NCBI GenBank assembly: GCA_037440525.1
Contig: JBBITW010000161.1
Coordinates: 1-7,913 of the forward strand
DNA from: JBBITW01 sp037440525
GTDB taxonomy: Bacteria > Desulfobacterota > BSN033 > UBA1163
Reading direction: 5' to 3'
DNA: 7,913 nucleotides
Of this stretch, positions 1 through 6,128 are shown in pieces; positions within the stretch are counted from its first letter, which is position 1, and every line of letters starts with the position of its first letter. The notes under the pieces were generated by a model. That model did no database searches. It saw nothing but the letters and a program-made list of their open reading frames with translations, and was not told the DNA's origin. A program made the position numbers and the translations under genes.

Positions 1-53
1 TGAATCAGCCAAATGGCCTCTACGACATGCAAAACGTCCTCGGCCTAAAATAA
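1..53 (+). CDS. C-terminal tail of an unidentified upstream protein (partial)
   Basis: Reading from base 3 gives sixteen sense codons, NQPNGLYDMQNVLGLK, then TAA at 51-53. The stop lies 32 bases before the synthase ATG, the spacing expected for a preceding operon member. I do not recognise the family from so short a tail. The codons here end in C more often (GGC, CTC, TAC, GAC, AAC, GTC) than in the genes downstream, but sixteen codons are too few to argue for transfer. The competing frame from base 2 is also open and runs into the synthase gene, but it has no start codon in the window, so the frame ending at 53 is preferred. Confidence 0.45.
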   Translation, partial: NQPNGLYDMQNVLGLK

Positions 54-62
54 TTTTCAATG

Positions 63-69
63 AAGGAGG
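63..69 (+). promoter_or_regulatory. Shine-Dalgarno AAGGAGG, unusually far from the synthase start
   Basis: A near-perfect AAGGAGG lies at 63-69, but the only conventional start codon downstream in the open frame is ATG at 86. That leaves a 16-base spacer where 5-9 is usual. No ATG, GTG or TTG falls at the expected distance in this frame. The start at 86 is therefore kept, with possible low-efficiency initiation or a non-standard start. Confidence 0.5.
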
Positions 70-85
70 AAGAGTAACAAAGAAT

Positions 86-1312
86 ATGGAGAAAAAACCA
101 TGGAAGACGGATTATTGGTTTGTGAGTCCCTGGAACTATGCAGAAGAGGTGGTTAAGGATTTTAAGCTTCCAGAAAGGGTAATAATACATGATATAACCC
201 TACGAGATGGAGAGCAACAGGCAGGAATCATCTTCAGAAAGGACGAAAAGATTCGTATTGCTGAAAAGCTGGCAGAAGTCGGGGTTCATCGAATTGAGGC
301 GGGTATGCCGGCAGTTTCTCCGCCTGATGAGGCTGCGATCAAAGAGATTGTGAAGAGGGACCTTGGTCCTGAGATATTCTGTTTCTGTCGTTGTATGGTG
401 GATGATGTTAAGAAGGCAGTGGATTGCGGGGTAAAGGGGATAGTGATAGAGATCCCTGCAAGTGCCCATTTGATTGAGCAGGCATATAAGTGGCCTCTGG
501 AGAAGGCCATTGATCTATCCATCAAGGCTACTTCATATGCAAAAGAACAGGGTTTATATACAGTCTTTTTTACGATCGATGGGACAAGGACAGATATGAA
601 TTGGCTACTTGATCTGGTTGAACGTGTTTCGAGCGAGGGTCATATGGATGCCTTTACACTTGTCGATACCTTTGGTGTGCTTTCGCCTCATGGGGCATAT
701 TATTTTACAAAGAAGGTTAGAGAAAGAGTAAAAAAGCCTTTGGAGATACATTTTCATTCTGATTTTGGCCTTGGTGTAGCAAATACGATTATGTCCATTT
801 TGGCAGGGGCTGAGGTTATTCATTCAACGGTTACAGGGATAGGGGAGCGTGCCGGTAATACTCCTATGGAGGAGACTGTACTGGCACTGCTTACGATGTA
901 CGGAATAGATGTAGGGATCAATTATAGAAAACTCAACGAATTATCGAAACTTGTGCAGGAGCTTTCAGGTGTTGTGGTTCCACCAAATCGGCCATTTATT
1001 GGTGATGGGGCATATACAATAGAATCAGGGATTGTTACGGGTTGGTTTAAGAATGTATTTGAGAAGGATCCTACAACTGTATTCCCTGTTCATCCTGATT
1101 TTGTGGGCCATGAGTCTCCAAGGATTGTGATGGGCAAGAAGAGTGGATTAGATAATATTGAGGTATGGTCAAAGAGGCTTGGGATAAAGCTCAGTGATGA
1201 GGAGGCACTTTCTGTTATTCAGGAGGTTAAGCTTCGGTCACATGATCTTAAGAGAAACCTTACGGATGAGGAGTTTTTAGAGGTTGTAAAAGATGTTAAA
1301 AGTAAAAGATAA
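86..1312 (+). CDS. HMGL-like acyltransferase of the isopropylmalate/homocitrate/citramalate synthase family
   Basis: This 408-residue protein belongs to the DRE-TIM metallolyase family, which condenses an acyl-CoA with a 2-oxo acid through a divalent metal in a TIM barrel. Visible motifs are DITLRDGEQQAG (36-47, with R40, D41 and E43), VDTFG (193-197), the metal-ligand pair H222-x-H224 in HFHSDFGLGVANT, and GIGERAGNTP (251-260). After the barrel come subdomains resembling those of isopropylmalate synthase (GKKSG at 350-354 for the usual GKHSG). There is no C-terminal leucine-binding regulatory domain; bacterial LeuA is about 100 residues longer. The usual HESGIH motif reads IESGIV (312-317), so both His residues are absent. 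A Trp/Tyr-rich N-terminal extension of about 30 residues precedes the barrel. It is the first of five co-directional metabolic genes. The exact reaction is unknown; a citramalate-, homocitrate- or Re-citrate-like condensation, or the reverse cleavage, is possible. Confidence 0.85.
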   Translation: MEKKPWKTDYWFVSPWNYAEEVVKDFKLPERVIIHDITLRDGEQQAGIIFRKDEKIRIAEKLAEVGVHRIEAGMPAVSPPDEAAIKEIVKRDLGPEIFCFCRCMVDDVKKAVDCGVKGIVIEIPASAHLIEQAYKWPLEKAIDLSIKATSYAKEQGLYTVFFTIDGTRTDMNWLLDLVERVSSEGHMDAFTLVDTFGVLSPHGAYYFTKKVRERVKKPLEIHFHSDFGLGVANTIMSILAGAEVIHSTVTGIGERAGNTPMEETVLALLTMYGIDVGINYRKLNELSKLVQELSGVVVPPNRPFIGDGAYTIESGIVTGWFKNVFEKDPTTVFPVHPDFVGHESPRIVMGKKSGLDNIEVWSKRLGIKLSDEEALSVIQEVKLRSHDLKRNLTDEEFLEVVKDVKSKR

Positions 1313-1347
1313 ATGGAAGATGGGTCGAAAATATTTTAATTAAATTT

Positions 1348-1354
1348 GAGAGGA
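1348..1354 (+). promoter_or_regulatory. Ribosome binding site that sets the dehydrogenase start
   Basis: GAGAGGA lies six bases before ATG 1361. An in-frame TTG at 1346 is upstream of and overlapped by this site, so it is unlikely to be the start. The preceding spacer (1313-1347) is AT-rich, with a short TTAATTAA palindrome, and shows no convincing terminator. Confidence 0.6.
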
Positions 1355-1360
1355 TTGATT

Positions 1361-2374
1361 ATGGAGAGAAGATATAAGATTGGAGTTATTCCAGGGGATG
1401 GGGTTGGTCCAGAGGTGATTGAGGGAGCTCTGGTTGTTTTAAATGCATTGATGAAGGTGGATAAAGGCCTCAAACTCGAACTAACCAGAGGAGACGTTGG
1501 TGATATAGCCTTAAAAAAATATGGTAATCCCTTGCCTGAAGAAAGTCTCAAGTTAATCAGGGAATCAAATGCTGTCCTTTTTGGGGCTGTAGGAGAGCTT
1601 GCCAGCGATGTGATACTTCCCATAAGACAGAAATTTGACCTTTTTGCAAATGTGAGACCTGCCTATACATTTGAAGGGGTCCCTGCGCTACAGAAGAAGG
1701 TCGATATAATTATTGTTAGAGAGAATACAGAAGATGTCTATAAGGGAATAGGATATTCCATTGATAATGAGACCTTTGTATCCCTGAGATTATTCACAAG
1801 GAGGGGTATGGAGAGGATTATAAGATATGCCTTTGATCTTGCAAGAAGAGAGGGTAGAAGGTCTGTTTTACTGGCGCATAAGGCCCCTGTGATCATCCAT
1901 ACAGATCTTCCTTTTCTAAATCTCTTTAAGGAGATAAGCAAGGAATATCCTGATATAGAGGCAAGGGATATGTTGATTGATGCCTGTGCAATGCAGGTGA
2001 TTATGAAACCTGAGATGTTTGATGTGATCCTGGTTTCTAACCAGATGGGTGATATCCTTTCAGATGTCTCGGCTGGGGTGATAGGAGGGCTGGGATTTGC
2101 TCCGAGTGGAAATATCGGAGAGAGGATTGCCATGTTTGAACCAATCCATGGATCAGCCCCAAAGTATGCAGGTTTGAACAAAATAAATCCTATTGGTGCT
2201 ATTCTCGCAGCAAAGATGATGTTGGAATGGTTGGGAGAGAAGGAGGCTTCGTCAAGGATTCATAAAGCAGTATCAAAGGTACTAAAAGAGGGTAAGGTGA
2301 GGACATTTGATATCGGAGGGAATGCAACAACCCAAGAGATGGCTAATGAGATTGCCAGTAAGATTTATGAATAA
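1361..2374 (+). CDS. Isocitrate/homoisocitrate-type beta-decarboxylating dehydrogenase
   Basis: This 337-residue protein is in the isocitrate/isopropylmalate dehydrogenase family. These enzymes oxidise a 2-hydroxy acid with a 3-carboxyl group and release CO2, leaving a 2-oxo acid. Visible motifs: IPGDGVGPEV (10-19), substrate arginines in the segment ending DLFANVRP (R89, R99), IVRENTEDVYKG (118-129), catalytic Lys174 in AHKAP, metal aspartates D207, D231 and D235 (GDILSD), and EPIHGSAPKYAG (260-271). RENTE is typical of isocitrate and homoisocitrate enzymes; leucine-pathway LeuB has RELTGG there. K268-Y269 and I275 resemble the NADP-binding residues of E. coli isocitrate dehydrogenase (K344, Y345, V351). 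The usual HKAN reads HKAP, an odd Asn-to-Pro change next to the catalytic Lys. The length is normal for the family. ATG 1361 is preferred over TTG 1346 because of its ribosome binding site. The physiological substrate is not known. Confidence 0.87.
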   Translation: MERRYKIGVIPGDGVGPEVIEGALVVLNALMKVDKGLKLELTRGDVGDIALKKYGNPLPEESLKLIRESNAVLFGAVGELASDVILPIRQKFDLFANVRPAYTFEGVPALQKKVDIIIVRENTEDVYKGIGYSIDNETFVSLRLFTRRGMERIIRYAFDLARREGRRSVLLAHKAPVIIHTDLPFLNLFKEISKEYPDIEARDMLIDACAMQVIMKPEMFDVILVSNQMGDILSDVSAGVIGGLGFAPSGNIGERIAMFEPIHGSAPKYAGLNKINPIGAILAAKMMLEWLGEKEASSRIHKAVSKVLKEGKVRTFDIGGNATTQEMANEIASKIYE

Positions 2375-2386
2375 TAGAGGGTTCCT

Positions 2387-3652
2387 ATGGGCATGACTAT
2401 TACGGAGAAGATTCTTGCCTCCCATTCCAACAGGAATGAAGTTAAACCAGGTGAGATTGTCTTTGCGAAGATTGATCTTGTGCTTTCAGTTGATATTGGA
2501 ACCGCTCCAACGATTGAAATCTTTGAAAAGATGGGTGCCTCAAGGGTATTCGACCCTGAAAGGATTGTTTTGGTAAATGACCATTTTGTTCCTGCAAAGG
2601 ATATAGAGGCTGCCTTACTATCAAAGAGGATGAGATTATTTGCCCGTAAGCAAAATATCTCAAACTATTTTGAAGTTGGGAGGTCAGGGATATGTCACCT
2701 TCTTCTCCTTGAGAATGGACTTGTCATTCCGGGTCAGGTTGTGGTTGGTGGTGATTCCCATACAACAACTGCTGGTGCAGTTGGTGCATTTGGAGTAGGA
2801 GTTGGGAGCAGTGATGTTGCAGCCTCCATGGCATTGGGAGAAAACTGGTTTCGTGTTCCCGAGACTATTCGTATAGTATTTCGTGGGGAACTCCCTGAAT
2901 TTGTTTGCGGAAAAGACCTAATACTCCTTGTTCTAAGGGAGATAGGGATTGAGGGAGCAAGATACAAGACGATTGAGTTTTCAGGAGATACGATCAAAAG
3001 TCTTCCCATATCCGACAGGATTACAATATGTAATATGGCAGCAGAGACTGGAGCAAAAAATGCTATTATAGAGCCTGATCAGGTTACGGTTGAATATTTA
3101 AATGAATTGGGGATTTTTGATTTTGAAATTATTAAATCCGATGGTGATGCCAATTACTATAAAACTCTTGAGTTAAATGTAGATGAGCTCGAACCTTTGG
3201 TTGCAGTGCCATCACTGCCAAGTAATGTAAGAAAGGTGAGCGAGCTAAAAGGGATAAAGATTGATCAGGCCTTTATTGGTTCATGCACAAATGGTTCGCT
3301 GGAAGACTTTAGAAGGGCCTCGCATCTTCTGAAAGGAAGAAAGATAGATAGGTCAGTCAGGCTTATAGCAATACCTGGAACCCCAAAGATCTTTGCCCGG
3401 ATGATCGAGGAGGGTATAGCAAGGACTTTTATTGAGGCAGGGGCAGTTATAGGCCCTTCAACATGCGGTCCTTGCCTGGGCGGACATATGGGAGTTTTGG
3501 GACCTGATGAGGTTGCCATATCTACATCAAACAGGAATTTTGTAGGCAGGATGGGTCATCCGACAAGTAAGGTATACCTTTCGAGTCCTGCTGTAGCTAC
3601 GGCTTCGGCTATCCTTGGCAGGATTGCAGACCCGAGAGAACTTCAGGAGTAA
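2387..3652 (+). CDS. Aconitase-family hydro-lyase, large subunit (3-isopropylmalate dehydratase LeuC/homoaconitase type)
   Basis: This 421-residue iron-sulfur subunit catalyses stereospecific dehydration/rehydration, isomerising a tertiary 2-hydroxy acid to a secondary one or hydrating a maleate-type double bond. Three 4Fe-4S ligand cysteines are visible: C300 in FIGSCTNG, and C360 and C363 in STCGPCLGG. Other family motifs are GGDSHTTTAGAVGAFGVG (121-138) and STSNRNFVGRMGHP (379-392). The length matches the short, archaeal-type LeuC/HacA clade rather than the roughly 465-residue enterobacterial LeuC. ATG 2387 has AGAGGG five bases upstream; ATG 2393 is a weaker alternative. The gene begins 12 bases after the dehydrogenase stop and is followed at once by its small-subunit partner. 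The family includes isopropylmalate, citramalate, homoaconitate and dimethylmaleate enzymes. Sequence alone does not decide between them, and leucine biosynthesis is disfavoured by the neighbours. Confidence 0.9.
   Translation: MGMTITEKILASHSNRNEVKPGEIVFAKIDLVLSVDIGTAPTIEIFEKMGASRVFDPERIVLVNDHFVPAKDIEAALLSKRMRLFARKQNISNYFEVGRSGICHLLLLENGLVIPGQVVVGGDSHTTTAGAVGAFGVGVGSSDVAASMALGENWFRVPETIRIVFRGELPEFVCGKDLILLVLREIGIEGARYKTIEFSGDTIKSLPISDRITICNMAAETGAKNAIIEPDQVTVEYLNELGIFDFEIIKSDGDANYYKTLELNVDELEPLVAVPSLPSNVRKVSELKGIKIDQAFIGSCTNGSLEDFRRASHLLKGRKIDRSVRLIAIPGTPKIFARMIEEGIARTFIEAGAVIGPSTCGPCLGGHMGVLGPDEVAISTSNRNFVGRMGHPTSKVYLSSPAVATASAILGRIADPRELQE
3645..3649 (+). promoter_or_regulatory. Ribosome binding site for the small subunit inside the large-subunit gene
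   Basis: AGGAG sits in the last codons of the large subunit, six bases before ATG 3656. It is only three bases from TTG 3653, so ATG 3656 is chosen. The arrangement suggests translational coupling of the two subunits. Confidence 0.6.
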
Positions 3653-3655
3653 TTG

Positions 3656-4153
3656 ATGATAAGGGGAAAGGCGATTAAATATGGAGATAACATAGATACG
3701 GATGTGATCATCCCGGCCAGGTATTTGACACGTTTCGATCCTGATCATCTGGCAAGGCATTGTATGGAGGATTTGGATCCAGATTTTTTAAATAAGATAA
3801 AACCGGGGGATATAATTGTTGCAGGCAGTAATTTTGGTTGTGGTAGCTCACGTGAGGTCGCCCCTCTGGCCATAAAGTCAGCAAGGATATCGTGCATTAT
3901 TGCAGGATCATTCGCAAGAATCTTTTACCGAAATGCAATAAACATTGGGCTTATGATTTTTGAAAGTAAAGATGCCTCAGAACATATTGCCACAGGAGAC
4001 GAAATAGAGGTAGATCCTGACGAAGGACTAATCAGAAATATAACTCGAGGGGAAGATTACAGAGTAATACCATTTCCTCCTGAGATAAAGAAAATCATTG
4101 AGAAGGGTGGACTTGTTGAGTTCGTAAGGGATCGTTTATCGGAGAAGAGATGA
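3656..4153 (+). CDS. Aconitase-family hydro-lyase, small subunit (LeuD/homoaconitase small-subunit type)
   Basis: This 165-residue swivelling subunit completes the active site of the heterodimeric (LeuCD-like) hydro-lyase and carries the substrate-recognition loop. Motifs visible are DNIDTDVIIPARYL (11-24) and the catalytic/substrate-binding FGCGSSREVAP (60-70). Length is normal for the short LeuD clade. The specificity loop after DTDVIIPARY reads YLTRFDP (23-29). From memory, methanogen homoaconitase has YLRT here and isopropylmalate isomerases have forms such as YLVY or YLNT, so this loop matches neither and offers an Arg at the fourth position. It starts three bases after the large-subunit stop and overlaps the downstream lyase gene by ATGA (4150-4153), indicating one transcript with coupled translation. 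An isomerase or hydratase for a charged or unusual dicarboxylate is inferred. Confidence 0.9.
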   Translation: MIRGKAIKYGDNIDTDVIIPARYLTRFDPDHLARHCMEDLDPDFLNKIKPGDIIVAGSNFGCGSSREVAPLAIKSARISCIIAGSFARIFYRNAINIGLMIFESKDASEHIATGDEIEVDPDEGLIRNITRGEDYRVIPFPPEIKKIIEKGGLVEFVRDRLSEKR

Positions 4154-5031
4154 GCCTTGCAAAGATATTACGTGGTTATTTAAATATTCCTGACAAGATG
4201 GTGATTGCACCAGGGGCATACGATGGAATATCTGCGAGGTTGATAGCAGAGGCAGGATTTGAGGCAATCTATATGACAGGGGCAGGGACTTCTGCTTCAA
4301 GGGTCGGACATCCTGATCTGGGCCTTATTACAATGACTGAGATGGTTCATAATGCTAAGACCATTGTGGAATGCACAGGCCTTCCTGTGATAGCAGATGC
4401 AGACACAGGTTATGGGAATGCCCTAAATGTTATTAGGACTGTAAGGGAATATGAGCGGGCAGGGGTTTCAGCGATTCACATTGAAGATCAGGTCTTTCCC
4501 AAGAGGTGTGGGCACCTTGAAGGTAAACAGGTTATCGAAGCAGAAGAATTTGTTCAGAAGATAAAGGCCGCTGTTGATACCAGGAGGGATAATGACTTCA
4601 TAATTATTGCCCGCACAGATGCAAGGACTATCCATGGATTTGATGAAGCAATAAGAAGGGCGAATCTCTACGCAGAGGCAGGGGCTGATGTCATTTTTGT
4701 TGAGTCTCCATTGAGTGTGGAAGAGATGGAAAAAATTCCAAAACTTGTAAATGCCCCATGCCTTATCAATATGGCTGGGCCAGCCAGTAAGACTCCAGCC
4801 CTTCAAAGTGAAGAACTCAGGCAGATGGGATATAAGATAGCAATATACCCATCAATCTCCATGGATGCTGTAATAACGAGTATTCGTTCTGCATTAAGGA
4901 GACTAAAGGAGGAGGGGATATCCTGGGATATGAAAAACATTGTAGGTCCTCAGAAATTTTTTGAAGCCATGGGACTTGATGTTTGGAAAGGTTACGAAAA
5001 AAAATACATTTACAGAAAGGAGGGTGATTAA
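4150..5031 (+). CDS. Isocitrate lyase/PEP mutase superfamily lyase (methylisocitrate or 2,3-dimethylmalate lyase-like)
   Basis: This 293-residue TIM-barrel protein belongs to the ICL/PEPM superfamily. Lyases of this group split the C2-C3 bond of a 2-hydroxy-3-substituted succinate, giving a 2-oxo acid (glyoxylate or pyruvate) and a carboxylic acid. Metal and substrate motifs are ADADTGYGN (82-90; D83, D85), IEDQ (E112) and the lyase signature PKRCGHLEGK (117-126) with catalytic Cys120. R155 and E185 fit the expected positions. Cys in KRCGH argues for a carbon-carbon lyase over a phosphonomutase or oxaloacetate hydrolase. The later NxTEFG segment expected in methylisocitrate lyase reads NMAGPASKTP (207-216), so PrpB is unlikely; the architecture is closer to 2,3-dimethylmalate lyase-like members. 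It overlaps the small subunit by four bases, with GGAG five bases before its ATG, and ends two bases before the binding-protein gene. Its likely substrate is the hydratase product. Confidence 0.87.
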   Translation: MSLAKILRGYLNIPDKMVIAPGAYDGISARLIAEAGFEAIYMTGAGTSASRVGHPDLGLITMTEMVHNAKTIVECTGLPVIADADTGYGNALNVIRTVREYERAGVSAIHIEDQVFPKRCGHLEGKQVIEAEEFVQKIKAAVDTRRDNDFIIIARTDARTIHGFDEAIRRANLYAEAGADVIFVESPLSVEEMEKIPKLVNAPCLINMAGPASKTPALQSEELRQMGYKIAIYPSISMDAVITSIRSALRRLKEEGISWDMKNIVGPQKFFEAMGLDVWKGYEKKYIYRKEGD

Positions 5032-5033
5032 TT

Positions 5034-6071
5034 ATGGGAATTGGTCGTAGGGAATTTTTAAAAGTAATAGTTATAGGAATAGTAATTCTTGGCACAAATT
5101 TTCTTTTTGGGAATAATCTTCTTTTTGGCAAAGAACTTTATAATGTAGGTGACATAACAATTACGTGGGCTGGGGTTCAACCTTTTTACCTTCCATGTGC
5201 AGTGGCTAAGGAAAAAGGTTTTTTTGAGGAAGAAGGAGTTAAAGTGGGAAAGATATTTACCTCAAAGGGTGGTGCATCTACAGTAAGAAATATTATAGAT
5301 GGAGGACTTCCTTTTGGAGAATGCTCTGCTGATTCCGCTACAATGGCTATTGTAAAGAATAAGGAGCCTTTTAAACTCGTTGCAGGTGGTGCTAAATCAC
5401 CGGGTTCGATTGTATGGATGGTAAGACCTGATTCCAATATCAGGAAGATCCAGGATCTAAAGGGTAAGACTATGAGTTTTACAAATCCTGGATCAGTCTC
5501 TGAAGCTGTTGCAGCAATGTGTCTCGAGGCTGCCCCTGGAATTGAGCCAAACGATGTAAAGAGGATTGCTGCAGGAGGGATGGGACCTGGTTTAACCCTT
5601 TTAGAGAAGGGGGAGATAGATGCAGCCTTCTGTTCAGAGCCAACAATGACAACAAAGGGCTCGAAGTTTAGAGTATTATTTTATGCAACTGAGTTTGTGC
5701 CTGATTATTTCCAGACTTTTTGGATGGCCCGGGAGTCGTTCCTTAAATCACATCCTGATGTGATGCGGTCATTTCTTCGTGCTCGAGCAAGAGGGGTTAA
5801 GTTCATTATGGAGAATCCAGAGGAGGCTGCAAAAATCTTAATGAAGACAAGTGATAGCATACCAAATATGGAAATTGCGCTTAAGACCCTTAAAAATGAG
5901 GGGATACTTGATGGTAAATATTATTCTGATAATCGATTCATCCTAAAAGGGCTGGAAATGGTTGAAAAGGGCATGAAGATTGTCGGTTCTATTTCACCTG
6001 ATACGAGAATTCCCTGGTCTCAAATTATTGATCAAAGTTATATCGAGGAGTCAAAGAGGATAAAATTTTGA
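5034..6071 (+). CDS. NitT/TauT-type ABC transporter substrate-binding protein (NMT1-like) with Tat-like signal
   Basis: This 345-residue periplasmic binding protein is of the NMT1/THI5-like type that captures small ligands for NitT/TauT importers. The N-terminus has a twin-arginine-like motif, RREFLK (5-10), followed by a hydrophobic stretch (11-26). No lipobox Cys is seen, so it is probably soluble or anchored by its signal. Family features include an early strand ITITWAG (41-47), AKEKGFFEEEGV (58-69), which is typical of this fold, DLKGKTMSF (141-149) and LEKGEIDAAFCSEP (190-203). AAAGGAGGG nine bases upstream supports ATG 5034. Only two bases separate it from the lyase stop, linking the importer to the enzyme cluster. 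The ligand cannot be read from sequence; family members bind taurine, alkanesulfonates, nitrate, pyrimidine precursors or aromatic acids. A carboxylate feeding the upstream enzymes is inferred. Confidence 0.88.
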   Translation: MGIGRREFLKVIVIGIVILGTNFLFGNNLLFGKELYNVGDITITWAGVQPFYLPCAVAKEKGFFEEEGVKVGKIFTSKGGASTVRNIIDGGLPFGECSADSATMAIVKNKEPFKLVAGGAKSPGSIVWMVRPDSNIRKIQDLKGKTMSFTNPGSVSEAVAAMCLEAAPGIEPNDVKRIAAGGMGPGLTLLEKGEIDAAFCSEPTMTTKGSKFRVLFYATEFVPDYFQTFWMARESFLKSHPDVMRSFLRARARGVKFIMENPEEAAKILMKTSDSIPNMEIALKTLKNEGILDGKYYSDNRFILKGLEMVEKGMKIVGSISPDTRIPWSQIIDQSYIEESKRIKF

Positions 6072-6128
6072 AATGGAATTCTTAATTTGAATAGGTAGCA
6101 GTTTAAATCCTTTTTCTTAGTAAAATCG

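Noticed and set aside
1..85. N-terminal extension of the synthase into the window start
   Set aside because: The frame is open but has no start codon, contains the Shine-Dalgarno region and competes with a plausible upstream gene end at 53.
1738..2181. Minus-strand 147-codon open frame
   Set aside because: It lies wholly antisense to the well-supported dehydrogenase gene, with no recognisable motif or ribosome binding site; it is a shadow of the coding strand.
86..4153. Ordinary leucine biosynthesis cluster (leuA-leuB-leuC-leuD)
   Set aside because: The order and families fit superficially, but the synthase lacks the regulatory domain and key His residues, the dehydrogenase has RENTE rather than RELTGG, and a lyase and importer are coupled to the set. 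It is not fully excluded.
4468..4806. Minus-strand 112-codon open frame
   Set aside because: It is antisense to the lyase catalytic core and its translation looks like no protein family.
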